Origin: Ichthyobacteriaceae bacterium
GTDB lineage: Bacteria > Bacteroidota > Bacteroidia > Flavobacteriales > JADGDT01
Length of the DNA: 60,180 nucleotides
Assembly: GCA_016744755.1 (NCBI GenBank)
Contig: JADGDT010000008.1
Coordinates: 7,254 to 67,433 of the forward strand
Reading direction: 5' to 3'
Position numbers and translations under genes: made by a program. This document shows positions 1-8,817 of this stretch, piece by piece; position 1 is the stretch's first letter; the number at the start of each line of letters is the position of its first letter. The notes under the pieces are model-generated. The model was given only the letters and a program-made list of their open reading frames with translations, made no database searches and was not told the DNA's origin.

Positions 1-45
1 GGCGTTGCGTAATGGTGTTGTTATATTTAATTCTTCGAAAAGCAT
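1..45 (-). CDS. 5' end of a probable DEAD-box RNA helicase (partial)
   Basis: Only the first 15 codons are in the window; the gene continues past the left edge. The N-terminus MLFEELNITTPLRNA resembles the start of RhlE/DeaD-type DEAD-box helicases, where a Phe-x-x-Leu motif precedes the Q motif. A TACCTTTG box lies 24 bases upstream of the ATG, which supports this start. No catalytic motif is visible, so the identification rests on a short resemblance. Confidence 0.45.
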   Translation of the reverse strand, partial: MLFEELNITTPLRNA

Positions 46-69
46 TGTCTATATATTTTTAATAATTTG

Positions 70-77
70 CAAAGGTA
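70..77 (-). promoter_or_regulatory. Bacteroidota -7 promoter box for the left-edge gene
   Basis: On the minus strand the sequence is TACCTTTG, a full match to TAnnTTTG, 24 bases before the ATG. No convincing -33 TTTG was found at the expected distance. Confidence 0.45.
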
Positions 78-84
78 ATCTTTA

Positions 85-175
85 TTGTTGAACTGTTGAG
101 TTGATGAACTGTTGAATTGTTTAATTGATAAACTGTTTAACTGTTAAATCGTTGAATTGACTTAATTGAATCCAA
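85..175. repeat. Degenerate short tandem repeat (GTTGAAYTGTTRA-like)
   Basis: About 90 bases are built from imperfect copies of a 7-8 base word (variants of aactgtt, gaattgtt and gatgaactg). It is non-coding in all frames. Similar text-like repeats are, from memory, frequent between genes in Bacteroidota. No function is apparent. Confidence 0.6.
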
Positions 176-177
176 CG

Positions 178-201
178 CTACGAGGTCTGCAACTCTCGTA
201 G
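178..201. repeat. Small palindrome CTACGAG...CTCGTAG
   Basis: Inverted 7-mers CTACGAG and CTCGTAG are separated by about 10 bases (GTCTGCAACT). Degraded relatives seem to occur near 37235-37275 and 54057-54085. It may be a small dispersed intergenic repeat. Confidence 0.4.
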
Positions 202-239
202 GTCTAGCAAAACTTCAACCTTATGACTTATTTTGAGTT

Positions 240-343
240 ATCAGTAATACTGTGATACAGTAAAACAGTTAATATTCGGAATTTATAAAGGCCCATTCCA
301 TATTTTAACTGTTTTACTGCATATCTGCTTTACTGTATTACTA
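240..343. repeat. Palindromic CAGTAAAACAGT-type repeat 3' of the ABC-F gene
   Basis: The left arm (about 244-271) and right arm (about 313-343) are imperfect reverse complements, made of ACTGT, CAGTAAAACAG and TTAACTG words. The structure lies directly beyond the ABC-F stop and could fold into a long hairpin that ends transcription. A related structure lies upstream of the same gene (about 2069-2210). Confidence 0.55.
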
Positions 344-344
344 A

Positions 345-1976
345 CTATAAATCTATCTCCTTTAAGTTATCAATTCTATTTCTTTCTAAGAAAGCATCTA
401 TAGTTTCGAAATGTTCTATTACCCTACCCTCTTTAAACTCGAATACTTTTTCCGAAAGTCCTTGCAAGAAATCTCTATCGTGAGATACTAGAATTAAAGT
501 ACCATCGAAATCGAGTAAAGCATCTTTTAGTACATCTTTTGATTTTAAATCTAGGTGGTTTGTAGGCTCATCGAGAATAAGCAAGTTTACTGGCTCTAAC
601 AATAATTTTACCATTGCAAGTCTGGTTTTTTCTCCTCCAGAGAGCATGCTTACTTTTTTATCAATATCATCGCCACCAAACATAAATCTACCAAGTATAT
701 TTTTTATTTGAGTACGAATATCTCCTTTAGCGACCTCATCAACTGTTTGAAAAACTGTAAGATTAGAATCTAACAACGACGCTTGGTTTTGAGCAAAATA
801 TCCAACTTTGGCATTATGTCCTAAATCGCATTTTCCAGTGTAGTCAATCTCATCCATTATGGCTTTAATCATGGTAGATTTTCCCTCACCATTTCTACCT
901 ACAAAAGATACTTTCTCGCCACGACTGATGGTCATTGTTACATCTTTAAAAACTTCTTTATCTCCATAACTTTTGGCTAATTCTTTAGCAATTACAGGAT
1001 AATCGCCAGAACGAGGTGCAGGTGGAAATTTTAATCTCAACGATGAATTGTCAACTTCGTCAATCTCTACTATTACAAGTTTTTCTAGCATACGTTCTCT
1101 CGAAGAAACCTGATTTGTTTTGGAATAAGTTCCTTTAAATCTATCTATAAATTTTTGATTATCTGCTATAAACTTTCGTTGCTCTTCGTAAGCTTTTACT
1201 TGATGTGAACGTCTATCTGCTCTTAATTGAAGGTAGTGAGAATAGGTTGCTTTATAATCGTAAATTCTACCCATAGTAACCTCTATGGTACGGTTTGTAA
1301 TATTATCTATAAAAGCTCTATCGTGAGAAATAACAATTACAGCTTTGGCTTTATTTATAAGGAAATTTTCTAACCAAACAACAGATTCAATATCAATATG
1401 ATTGGTTGGCTCATCTAAAAGAATTAAATCTGGTTTTTGAAGAAGTATTTTGGCAAGTTCAATACGCATTCGCCACCCTCCACTAAACTCGCTTGTAGGT
1501 CTGTTGAAATCTTCTGCTTTAAAACCTAAACCTTTGAGGGCTTTCTCTACTTCGGCATCGTAATTAACATCCTCAATTGCGTAAAACTTCTCGCCAAGCT
1601 CAGTAACTTTCTCAATAATTTTCATGTACTCTGCCGATTCGTAATCAGTTCGAGTTTCAAGCTCTTTATTGAGACTATCCATCTCATCTCGCATTTCAAA
1701 AATACTTTTAAATGCTTTTGAAGTTTCTTCGAAAACAGTAGAGTTATCATCGGTAAGTAAATGCTGTGGAAGGTAAGCTATAACATTATCAGAAGGATAA
1801 CGAACATTACCCCGAGTGGCTTTCTGTACTCCCGCAATAATTTTCATCATGGTTGACTTACCTGCTCCATTCTTGCCCATTAGAGCTATTTTGTCATTCT
1901 CATTTATAGCAAATGTAACATCGCTAAACAATGTATCTCCACTAAACTCAACTGCAATCGCATCTACCGAAATCAT
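345..1976 (-). CDS. ABC-F family ATP-binding protein (Uup/EttA-like)
   Basis: This is a soluble protein with two ABC ATPase domains and no membrane segments, the ABC-F layout. The first Walker A is GKNGAGKS at residues 34-41, followed by signature SGGWRMRIELAK and Walker B DLILLDEPTNH. A charged linker around residues 240-310 contains the family-typical sequence FIADNQKFIDRFKGTYSKT. The second domain has GRNGEGKS, LSGGEKTRLAM and LLILDEPTNHLDL. ABC-F proteins bind the ribosome E site and help stalled translation; some give antibiotic resistance, but nothing here points to resistance. The length of 543 residues is normal. A TACTTTTG box lies 33 bases upstream of the ATG. The gene stands alone, with palindromic repeats on both sides. 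Confidence 0.93.
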   Translation of the reverse strand: MISVDAIAVEFSGDTLFSDVTFAINENDKIALMGKNGAGKSTMMKIIAGVQKATRGNVRYPSDNVIAYLPQHLLTDDNSTVFEETSKAFKSIFEMRDEMDSLNKELETRTDYESAEYMKIIEKVTELGEKFYAIEDVNYDAEVEKALKGLGFKAEDFNRPTSEFSGGWRMRIELAKILLQKPDLILLDEPTNHIDIESVVWLENFLINKAKAVIVISHDRAFIDNITNRTIEVTMGRIYDYKATYSHYLQLRADRRSHQVKAYEEQRKFIADNQKFIDRFKGTYSKTNQVSSRERMLEKLVIVEIDEVDNSSLRLKFPPAPRSGDYPVIAKELAKSYGDKEVFKDVTMTISRGEKVSFVGRNGEGKSTMIKAIMDEIDYTGKCDLGHNAKVGYFAQNQASLLDSNLTVFQTVDEVAKGDIRTQIKNILGRFMFGGDDIDKKVSMLSGGEKTRLAMVKLLLEPVNLLILDEPTNHLDLKSKDVLKDALLDFDGTLILVSHDRDFLQGLSEKVFEFKEGRVIEHFETIDAFLERNRIDNLKEIDL

Positions 1977-2009
1977 ACTCTATATTTTTTACTCGTTTTT
2001 TTGAACGTG

Positions 2010-2017
2010 CAAAAGTA
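2010..2017 (-). promoter_or_regulatory. -7 promoter box of the ABC-F gene
   Basis: TACTTTTG on the minus strand matches TAnnTTTG. It lies 33 bases before the ATG, in the only short unstructured stretch upstream of the gene. Confidence 0.5.
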
Positions 2018-2068
2018 ATGAAAATATGGGAGGTAAAGATGTAGTAATTCTGTTATTAGCAACACTAT

Positions 2069-2210
2069 AATTAGTAAACAGTGAAACAGTAATATAAAGT
2101 ACGATAGTCAGTGATATTTAGTTCTAATTTTTCAATAATATCACTGTATCACAGCTTTACTTTTTCACTGCTTTACTAATTACTATTCACTGCTTTACTA
2201 AATAATAATG
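2069..2210. repeat. Palindromic TTAGTAAACAGTGAAACAGT-type repeat
   Basis: The left arm TTAGTAAACAGTGAAACAGT (about 2071-2091) is an imperfect reverse complement of the right arms made of TCACTGCTTTACTAA (about 2165-2202). It resembles the palindrome at 240-343 on the other side of the ABC-F gene. With the small ORF described separately, this accounts for much of the 612-base gap at 1977-2588. Confidence 0.5.
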
Positions 2211-2304
2211 CTATTCACCATCAATAATATGCTACTCACTAAAAAGTGCATCTAATAACTCTTTAATATTCCTAATTTTAAATTGAACTAATAAAAATGA
2301 AGTC

Positions 2305-2418
2305 ATGGGAACTAAAAAAAGTTATAACTCAAAACTGGAAGTAGTATTTCTAATTATAGGAGTAGCAATAATTATTATCTCTCAGATATTATATATAATT
2401 GACCTAAGTAATTTATAA
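2305..2418 (+). CDS. Possible 37-residue single-span membrane peptide
   Basis: An open frame starts ATGGGAACT and reads MGTKKSYNSK, then a hydrophobic run (VVFLIIGVAIIIISQILYII), then DLSNL and a stop. A basic, polar N-terminus followed by one hydrophobic span of about 20 residues looks like a real small membrane protein rather than random AT-rich sequence. Its upstream region shares the words CTCACTAAAAAG and TAATAACTCTTTAA with the leader of the next gene at 2589. An out-of-frame ATG at 2297 gives only 15 codons. There is no homology evidence, so this is a candidate only. Confidence 0.35.
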   Translation: MGTKKSYNSKLEVVFLIIGVAIIIISQILYIIDLSNL

Positions 2419-2588
2419 ATATTCATTAAAAATGAAGACTATAAAAGTTTTTATTATTAGTTCCCTAATTAAAAATGCTGTTTACCTGCAAAATAATGTC
2501 ACTCACTAAAAAGCATTATAAAAAACATAAATCTACAATTACATTAGCATCACTAAACTTTTTAATAACTCTTTAAAATCTTAAAAAA

Positions 2589-5225
2589 ATGAAAAGATTA
2601 ATTACTATTCTATTAGGATTACTTGTATCCTTAAACACAATACAAGCACAATCGTGGGACGAGATAACAAAAATGCTCCCACAAGATTACACCAATAATA
2701 TTAACAACAATTACGGTTCGTCAATAGATATTGATGGTGATTATGCTATTGTTGGAGCTGATAATTACAATAACCATTTAGGACTAGCATTTGTTTTGCA
2801 CTACAATGTTGACATATGGGAAAAAGTTGCTGTTCTTTCTTTAGACACAAAAGGACATAATGACTATTTTGGAATATCTGTTTCTATTAGTGGAGATGTA
2901 ATTGTAGTAGGGCAAAGAGGTAACGTACAAGGAAGAGCACATGTTTTTGTAAAACCAACTACTGGTTGGGAAGATATGAATCCTACAGCCACCCTTAACT
3001 CATCTGATAATGGTAGAGGAATGTACTTTGGAACATCTGTATCTATTGATGGTGACAATATTGTAGTTGGATCTTCTGGTTCGGACGTTAAAAAAGGAGC
3101 TATTTATGTGTTTTCTAAACCAACTACAGGATGGACTAATATGTCAGAGACTGCAAAACTTACAGCATCTGATGGGGAGAATGATGATTACCTAGGTTAC
3201 AGTGTAAATATATCTGGCGATAATATTGTTGGAGGAGCTAATCAAGATAAAGATGAATTAGATAACGTTGTAGGTTCTGCTTATGTATTTATTAAGCCTT
3301 CTAGTGGTGGATGGATAAATACTACAGAAACAGCAAAACTAATAGCCTCTGATGGTGCAGATAAGGATCAATTTGGGGTATCGGTTAGTACATCGGGAGA
3401 TAACATTGTTATTGGTGCAAAAAATTATGATGGAACAAAGACTAACTCTGGAGCTGTTTATGTTTACAACAAACCCCTTACTGGAGGATGGATTAGTAGT
3501 ACAGAAACTACAAAGGTCACACCTTCTGTTGAGTCTAATAATCTCTATTTCGGTTCCTCAACTGATATTTTTGAAGACAAAATTATTATAGGTACTGCTC
3601 TTGCATATGGTAGAGACAATGCTTATATATTTGAATTAGACAACATTGAAACAGAAATAGTTCTAACACCTTCTGATGATCAGTATGGAAATATTTTTAG
3701 TAATTCGGTAGCAATATACGGAGACAAAATAATTGTAGGATGCAAAAATGATGATGTAAATGGGTCTAATTCAGGTTCTATATATGCTTTTAACAAACCA
3801 GAATCAGGATGGGTTGATGCAAATGAATATCAAAAAATAACATCTACCTATATCCAAAACAGTAATTTTGGTGATGGATTTGGGACATCAGTAAGTATTG
3901 ATGGTGACTATGCTGTAGTTGGATCTAATGGTTATACTGAAGGATCTGGACGTGCTAACGTATTACATAACAATAATGGTGTGTGGGAGACTATAGCTAC
4001 ATTATCAACCTCAACCACTAGAAGAGCTTACTTCGGTAATTCTGTTGATATTGATGGTGATGTTATTGTAGTTGGAGCAAGACTAGATGATGGTTATAAG
4101 GGAGCTGCTTACGTGTTTACCAAACCAACTACTGGATGGGAAAACATGACAGAAACTGCTAGACTAACAGCTTCTGATATATCTTATCAATACTATTTAG
4201 GATGGGATGTTGCTGTTAATAACAACACTATTGTTGTTGGTGCCAATGGTTCTAAAAATGATGATGATATTAAAACAGGTGGTGCTTATGTTTACTCTAT
4301 GCCTGAAAGTGGTTGGGAAAACATGACTGAAACAGCTAAACTAACTTCTTCTGATGGTATGGATGGAGATAAGTTTGGAGAAAGTGTAAGCTGCTATGGC
4401 AATAATATTGTTATTGGAACCCTAGAGCATAACGATGATACAGGTAGTGCATATGTTTATTCTATGCCTTCTTCTGGATGGGTTAACATGACAGAAACAG
4501 CAATACTTACACCTTCTGATGAATCTGCAGGTCAAAAATTTGGATCATCTGTAAAAATATATCAAGATGATATTGTTGTTGGTAGTGGAGCTGGACAAGG
4601 TAGCGCATACGTTTACTCTAAGCCAGCAGAAGGTTGGTCTTCTTTAACAGAGATAGCAAAACTTACAGCTCCTACATCATCAAATTCTAATTTTGGATAT
4701 TCTGTAGATATGGATAATGATAACATTATTATTGGAGCTAAGAGAGATAATAGTAATAAAGGAGCTGCTTATATATTTGAGAAACCAAGCTCTGGTATTT
4801 GGGAAACTACTACTACCGATAGCTATACAATAACAACTTCTGATGGAAATAATTATGATTGGTTCGGCACATCAGTATCTATATCTGGAAATAACATAAT
4901 TATTGGTGCACCAGGTGATGACGATAAAGACTCTGACTCTGGTTCTATTTATATTTTTAAATACGATAACTCTTTATCTGATAACAACTCATTATTTATA
5001 AATGATTATTTAATATATCCAAATCCAACTTCGGGTATTGTAAATATACAATTGGAAGGTAATAACATAAACCAATTAACAATTACAGATATTAATGGAA
5101 GAGTTATAATATCTAAAGAAGTTAATGGGAATGAATGTTCTGCTGATTTATCTAACTACAACAAAGGAGTATATTTTATTACTCTAAGAAATGAAAAAAC
5201 TACAAGTAAAATTATTAAACAATAA
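2589..5225 (+). CDS. T9SS-secreted FG-GAP double beta-propeller protein
   Basis: A signal peptide (residues 1-21, ending IQAQS) is followed by fourteen FG-GAP-like units of about 56 residues. Each unit has the pattern FGxSVxIxGDxIVVGA, then a GSAYVF-like strand and KPTTGWENMTETAKLTASD. The units run from about residue 40 to 795. Units 1 and 8 resemble each other more than their neighbours (IDGDYAIVG / IDGDYAVVG, then VLHYN / VLHNN), so the protein appears to be two tandem seven-bladed propellers. Residues 805-878 form a T9SS type A sorting domain (YPNPTSG ... KGVYFITL ... KIIKQ). It is therefore probably secreted and attached to the surface. FG-GAP propellers often bind ligands or Ca2+, but the target is unknown. 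The gene stands alone and ends at a strong terminator. Confidence 0.9.
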   Translation: MKRLITILLGLLVSLNTIQAQSWDEITKMLPQDYTNNINNNYGSSIDIDGDYAIVGADNYNNHLGLAFVLHYNVDIWEKVAVLSLDTKGHNDYFGISVSISGDVIVVGQRGNVQGRAHVFVKPTTGWEDMNPTATLNSSDNGRGMYFGTSVSIDGDNIVVGSSGSDVKKGAIYVFSKPTTGWTNMSETAKLTASDGENDDYLGYSVNISGDNIVGGANQDKDELDNVVGSAYVFIKPSSGGWINTTETAKLIASDGADKDQFGVSVSTSGDNIVIGAKNYDGTKTNSGAVYVYNKPLTGGWISSTETTKVTPSVESNNLYFGSSTDIFEDKIIIGTALAYGRDNAYIFELDNIETEIVLTPSDDQYGNIFSNSVAIYGDKIIVGCKNDDVNGSNSGSIYAFNKPESGWVDANEYQKITSTYIQNSNFGDGFGTSVSIDGDYAVVGSNGYTEGSGRANVLHNNNGVWETIATLSTSTTRRAYFGNSVDIDGDVIVVGARLDDGYKGAAYVFTKPTTGWENMTETARLTASDISYQYYLGWDVAVNNNTIVVGANGSKNDDDIKTGGAYVYSMPESGWENMTETAKLTSSDGMDGDKFGESVSCYGNNIVIGTLEHNDDTGSAYVYSMPSSGWVNMTETAILTPSDESAGQKFGSSVKIYQDDIVVGSGAGQGSAYVYSKPAEGWSSLTEIAKLTAPTSSNSNFGYSVDMDNDNIIIGAKRDNSNKGAAYIFEKPSSGIWETTTTDSYTITTSDGNNYDWFGTSVSISGNNIIIGAPGDDDKDSDSGSIYIFKYDNSLSDNNSLFINDYLIYPNPTSGIVNIQLEGNNINQLTITDINGRVIISKEVNGNECSADLSNYNKGVYFITLRNEKTTSKIIKQ

Positions 5226-5300
5226 ACCCATGGTTTAAGTATAATTCTAATTAAATTTAGAATTGGTTTAGTGAAACAAACCTCTTTACTTAAACTTTAT

Positions 5301-5334
5301 AAAAGGAGAACTAATTCCCTAGTTCTCCTTTTTT
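5301..5334 (+). terminator. Rho-independent terminator after the FG-GAP gene
   Basis: A perfect 9-bp stem, AGGAGAACT / AGTTCTCCT, has an 8-base loop and is followed by TTTTT. It lies 76 bases after the stop at 5225. Confidence 0.85.
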
Positions 5335-5347
5335 CATTCCCTTTTTT

Positions 5348-5609
5348 GGTTCTACTGTTATTTTAATGGTTCTATCCTCATTTGTGTGGATTTTCTAATT
5401 TAGAAAACTATCATATTGAACGAAATTATCTTAGTAAATTGTGAGCATAGACCGTCTAGCCAGTGAGGCTGGTCAAAATATCTACTAGAGTATCTAAAGA
5501 TATTGTTATCACTGTTGCTATAGATCTTTCAACTGCATTTACATCACTATGTGCTGTAAACTTCGTTCAAGATGACGTACCCAGTTTACACACAAATCAG
5601 GGTAGAACC
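5348..5609. repeat. Intergenic GGTTCTACC inverted-end element, copy A
   Basis: The outer ends are GGTTCTATCCTCATTTGTGTGG (from 5368, after an extra GGTTCTACTG stretch at 5348) and CACACAAATCAGGGTAGAACC. These are near-perfect reverse complements. The interior holds TATCACTGTTGCTATAGATC and CGTTCAAGATGACG, words shared with copies C, E and F. It fills most of the gap between the FG-GAP gene and the response regulator. No target duplication is evident. Confidence 0.7.
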
Positions 5610-5616
5610 TTAAAAA

Positions 5617-6339
5617 TTACAGCTTAGAAATTTTCTGAAACAACATTTCGTTATAACTCCGTCCTATCGGCAACCTGTGAGTATCAATAAACAAATAGCC
5701 ATCATCTATTTTATCTATAAAATTTATATTTACAATGTATGATCTATGAATTCTAACAAATTTATCTGTAGGCAATTTATCTTCTATTTTCTTAAGTGTT
5801 GATGATAGTAAATGACTGCTATCTACAGTGTATATCTTGGTATAATTATCGTCAGCTTTGGCAAGCATTAATTTATCAATATCAATTTTAATTAAACTAC
5901 TACCCTCTTTTACAAAAAACGAAGTCATTTCTTCATTATCACCTTCTTTTGGTTTACTAGAAAACAATGCTATTTCAATATTAGACTGCAAGTCTTTTTC
6001 GCTAAATGGTTTTGCTATAAACCCTGCTGGCTTAGTACGTTTCACTCTATTTATGGTCATTTTATCGGCGTTGGATGTTAAAAACACAAACGGAATTTTG
6101 TATTTGTTATTTATATCTTCTGCCAACATTACCCCATCAATATCTCCTTCTATATTAATATCCAACAATACCAAATCTGGTTTATTATTTTCTATGCTTT
6201 CTATAGCTTCTTCGGCATTATCTTCTATTCCTGTAACTTCATAACCCAAATCTTCAAGAATCATCTCTATATCAGAAGCTATTATTGGTTCGTCTTCAAC
6301 TATTAATATTTTTGATTTAATTTTTTTCATATTTTTCAA
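5617..6339 (-). CDS. LytTR-family two-component response regulator
   Basis: The N-terminal receiver domain (about residues 9-128) has the acidic pair E15/D16, phospho-acceptor D60 in LVLLDINIEGD, FLTSNA and the conserved lysine in FIAKPF. The C-terminal LytTR DNA-binding domain (about 140-240) shows LMLAKADDNYTKIYT, FVRIHRSYIVNINFID and LPIGRSYNE. Proteins of this type bind direct repeats near target promoters. The gene lies 5 bases after the histidine kinase and is surely co-transcribed with it. A second ATG three codons in is also possible. Targets are unknown; nearby T9SS genes are plausible, but that is inference. Confidence 0.93.
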   Translation of the reverse strand: MKNMKKIKSKILIVEDEPIIASDIEMILEDLGYEVTGIEDNAEEAIESIENNKPDLVLLDINIEGDIDGVMLAEDINNKYKIPFVFLTSNADKMTINRVKRTKPAGFIAKPFSEKDLQSNIEIALFSSKPKEGDNEEMTSFFVKEGSSLIKIDIDKLMLAKADDNYTKIYTVDSSHLLSSTLKKIEDKLPTDKFVRIHRSYIVNINFIDKIDDGYLFIDTHRLPIGRSYNEMLFQKISKL

Positions 6340-6344
6340 TTTCT

Positions 6345-8333
6345 CTAAGACATTTTAAATTTTCTAATTGACATTGTTATCTTTAGTCCATTATCACTAT
6401 TAAAATCTAATGTTGATTTTAGCTTTTTACTCAAAGACTTTATCAATTTCATACCATAAGATTTTGATTGACTAATATTAAAATCTAAAGGTATTCCTGG
6501 TCCATTATCTTGTAAAACAATTTCTAATTCTAAATCACTAACCTTAGAAAATGAAAACTTAAATATTCCTGTTTCTTTATCAACCCCATATTTAAAAGCA
6601 TTACTTATCATTTCGTTTAATATAAGACCTAATGGAATAATTGTATCTACATCTAACAAAATATCTTCAATGTTTTTTTCTACACTAACCTTACTTAAAT
6701 CTATACCATACGAAAGTACAAGACTATCTATTAATTCCGAAAAATAACTTTTTGTTTCTATTCCTGTAAGGTTATTTTCTTGATATAATTTCTGGTGAAT
6801 TAACGACATAGATTTAATTCTATTTTTACTATCAGTAACAATTGCTTTAGATTTTTCATCATCTAAAAACCTAGATTGCATACTTAAAAGAGAAGTGATA
6901 ATTTGAAGGTTGTTTTTTACTCTATGATGTGTTTCTTTAATCAAAATCTTATTTACATCAAGTGCCTCAGTTATTTGACTATTCTTATCTGTTAACTGCT
7001 TATTTGACTCTTTATTTACATAACTTAATCTGTAATAAAGTCCCGCAATTATTGTTAATGCAATTAATCCAATTATTAAAGATCTAATAATTAAATTATT
7101 CTCCTTTTCTTTTGTTTTAGAAATTAACGCTCTAAATTCCTTCTCTTTGTCGAAGGTATATTTCATCTCAAGTTGAGTTATTTTTTTTATGTTTTTAGAG
7201 TTAAATATAGAATCTCGTGCTTGTATAAATTCTTTATGATTTTTAAGAGAACTCTTATAATCTCCTTTTTTCTCATAAGCTTCGAACAAATATTGACATG
7301 CTTTTTTTTGATTTTCCAAAACTCTATTTTCAAATGATAATTTTTTGGCTAAGGACAAATTAATTATAGCTTTATCTACCTCATCTGTTTGTAGGTACAA
7401 CATTCCTATAATAATACTACTCTCTATCTCTCCTAATACAATATTTGCCTGTTTATAATAACTCAATGATTTATTTATGTATTCAAAAGACTTTTTGTAT
7501 TCTTGTAATTTATACAATGCCAAAGCAATATTCTGATCGGTATTGGCTAGAGAAACTTGTGTTGAATTACCTTCTATTTTAAGTTCTTTTGCTTTAAACA
7601 GTACCTCTAATGCCTTTTTATTTTCATTTAAGTTCAGCAAAAGATCTCCTTTATTTGACATAATTACTCCTGCAGATACAAGAGAATTTATTTCAATAGA
7701 TTTACTATAAGCAATATCATAACACTCAATAGCTTTTTCATAATCTTCCATTTGATTATAAAAGTTTGCTAATGTATTATTAACTATTATCTGCTGACTA
7801 AACAGCTTCCTTTTTAAGTCTTTATTAAACTCTAATTTTTCAGATTTTTCTAATATTGATTTCGACTCTAGTATTGTTTCAATTGCTTTAGAAATTTCTC
7901 CTTTTTTCCTGTAAACACCACTAAGAGTATTTCTAACCTGAATATTCAATAAAATATTATTGCTGTCAGATAACAATTCCTTAGACATAAGTAAATGGTA
8001 CTCTGAAGAATCTAAATTGGAGTTGAAGTAATAATAATTTCCAAAAATTCTATTTGCATCGGCTATTAACTTACTATCCTTACTATTTTTGGCAATTTCA
8101 TTTAATTTACGTATTGCATTTATTGTGTATTGCGCATACCTATAACGATATGCTAACCTACTAATCATATTAATTTTTACACTATCGTCTATTGAAGATC
8201 TAATAATTTCGGAGAGAGTAGAATCTACAATTGCAATATTTTTAGAATTATTTTCTGTAGTTTGTCCAAATGAGATAGAAATAAAAAATAAGAATAAAAT
8301 TAAAAGTAACTGTTGTAAAAGCTTATTTTCCAT
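6345..8333 (-). CDS. TPR-containing HisKA_2 sensor histidine kinase
   Basis: An N-terminal signal peptide (FLFFISISFGQ) leads to a probably periplasmic region rich in TPR-like helices (about residues 60-390). A membrane segment follows at about 414-434, then a short coiled linker. The HisKA_2 dimerisation helix contains HHRVKNNLQIITSLLSMQ, with the phospho-acceptor histidine near residue 467. The HATPase domain has NEMISNAFKYG (N box) and DNGPGIP (G1). HHRVKNNLQ is the hallmark of the HisKA_2/HWE-like group that pairs with LytTR regulators in Bacteroidota. The partner regulator is directly downstream. The signal it senses cannot be told from sequence. Confidence 0.93.
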   Translation of the reverse strand: MENKLLQQLLLILFLFFISISFGQTTENNSKNIAIVDSTLSEIIRSSIDDSVKINMISRLAYRYRYAQYTINAIRKLNEIAKNSKDSKLIADANRIFGNYYYFNSNLDSSEYHLLMSKELLSDSNNILLNIQVRNTLSGVYRKKGEISKAIETILESKSILEKSEKLEFNKDLKRKLFSQQIIVNNTLANFYNQMEDYEKAIECYDIAYSKSIEINSLVSAGVIMSNKGDLLLNLNENKKALEVLFKAKELKIEGNSTQVSLANTDQNIALALYKLQEYKKSFEYINKSLSYYKQANIVLGEIESSIIIGMLYLQTDEVDKAIINLSLAKKLSFENRVLENQKKACQYLFEAYEKKGDYKSSLKNHKEFIQARDSIFNSKNIKKITQLEMKYTFDKEKEFRALISKTKEKENNLIIRSLIIGLIALTIIAGLYYRLSYVNKESNKQLTDKNSQITEALDVNKILIKETHHRVKNNLQIITSLLSMQSRFLDDEKSKAIVTDSKNRIKSMSLIHQKLYQENNLTGIETKSYFSELIDSLVLSYGIDLSKVSVEKNIEDILLDVDTIIPLGLILNEMISNAFKYGVDKETGIFKFSFSKVSDLELEIVLQDNGPGIPLDFNISQSKSYGMKLIKSLSKKLKSTLDFNSDNGLKITMSIRKFKMS

Positions 8334-8596
8334 AATGATTTTAGATAAACAATAGGGTAATATTTATAATATGCTAAGTGAAAATAAATAATTGCAAACA
8401 ACAACAATTTATTAGCAGTATTGTAAAAATATAAAATATTACTAGATTAACTAACTATGGAATCACAAACCTTAAATCATGTAAAAATCATTTAAAATAA
8501 ATATCTACAAATTTGTTGATTTTCAATGAGTATTGCACTAGTACTAAAGGCTAAGCCTTTATCATGCCCTACTAAAAACTTGATATTTAACTTTAT
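8334..8596. other. Spacer upstream of the histidine kinase
   Basis: AT-rich, with no ORF. It contains a 15-base palindrome, AAAGGCTAAGCCTTT, near 8545-8560. A minus-strand promoter for the kinase should lie here, but no full TAnnTTTG box was found. Confidence 0.4.
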
Positions 8597-8778
8597 GGTT
8601 CTACCCTGAATGTTGTGGAATAATCGTAACATTGAGACCTAAGTTTTTAAACAAAAACTCCAATGAGCGGATGACAATTTGAGTCTCGCAAAGTCGCTAA
8701 GACGCAAAGAAAAAATAAGTGTTGTCATAGGTAATGTAGATAGCCTCGACGTCGAGGCGGACTCCTAAAAATAGAACC
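8597..8778. repeat. Intergenic GGTTCTACC inverted-end element, copy B
   Basis: It starts GGTTCTACCCTGAATGTTGT and ends AATAGAACC. The interior differs from copies E and F: it shares CCTAAGTTTTTAAACAAAAA and GAGCGGATGACAA with copy C, carries a CGCAAAGTCGCTAAGACGC stretch, and has the perfect 16-base palindrome GCCTCGACGTCGAGGC at 8743-8758. The right end is more decayed than the left. Confidence 0.65.
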
Positions 8779-8817
8779 CTTATATTTTAAAAGCTTCCAC
8801 TCTTTATGATATAGTTT

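Noticed and set aside
5858-6244. 128-codon plus-strand frame opposite the response regulator
   Set aside because: Antisense shadow of an intact receiver domain.
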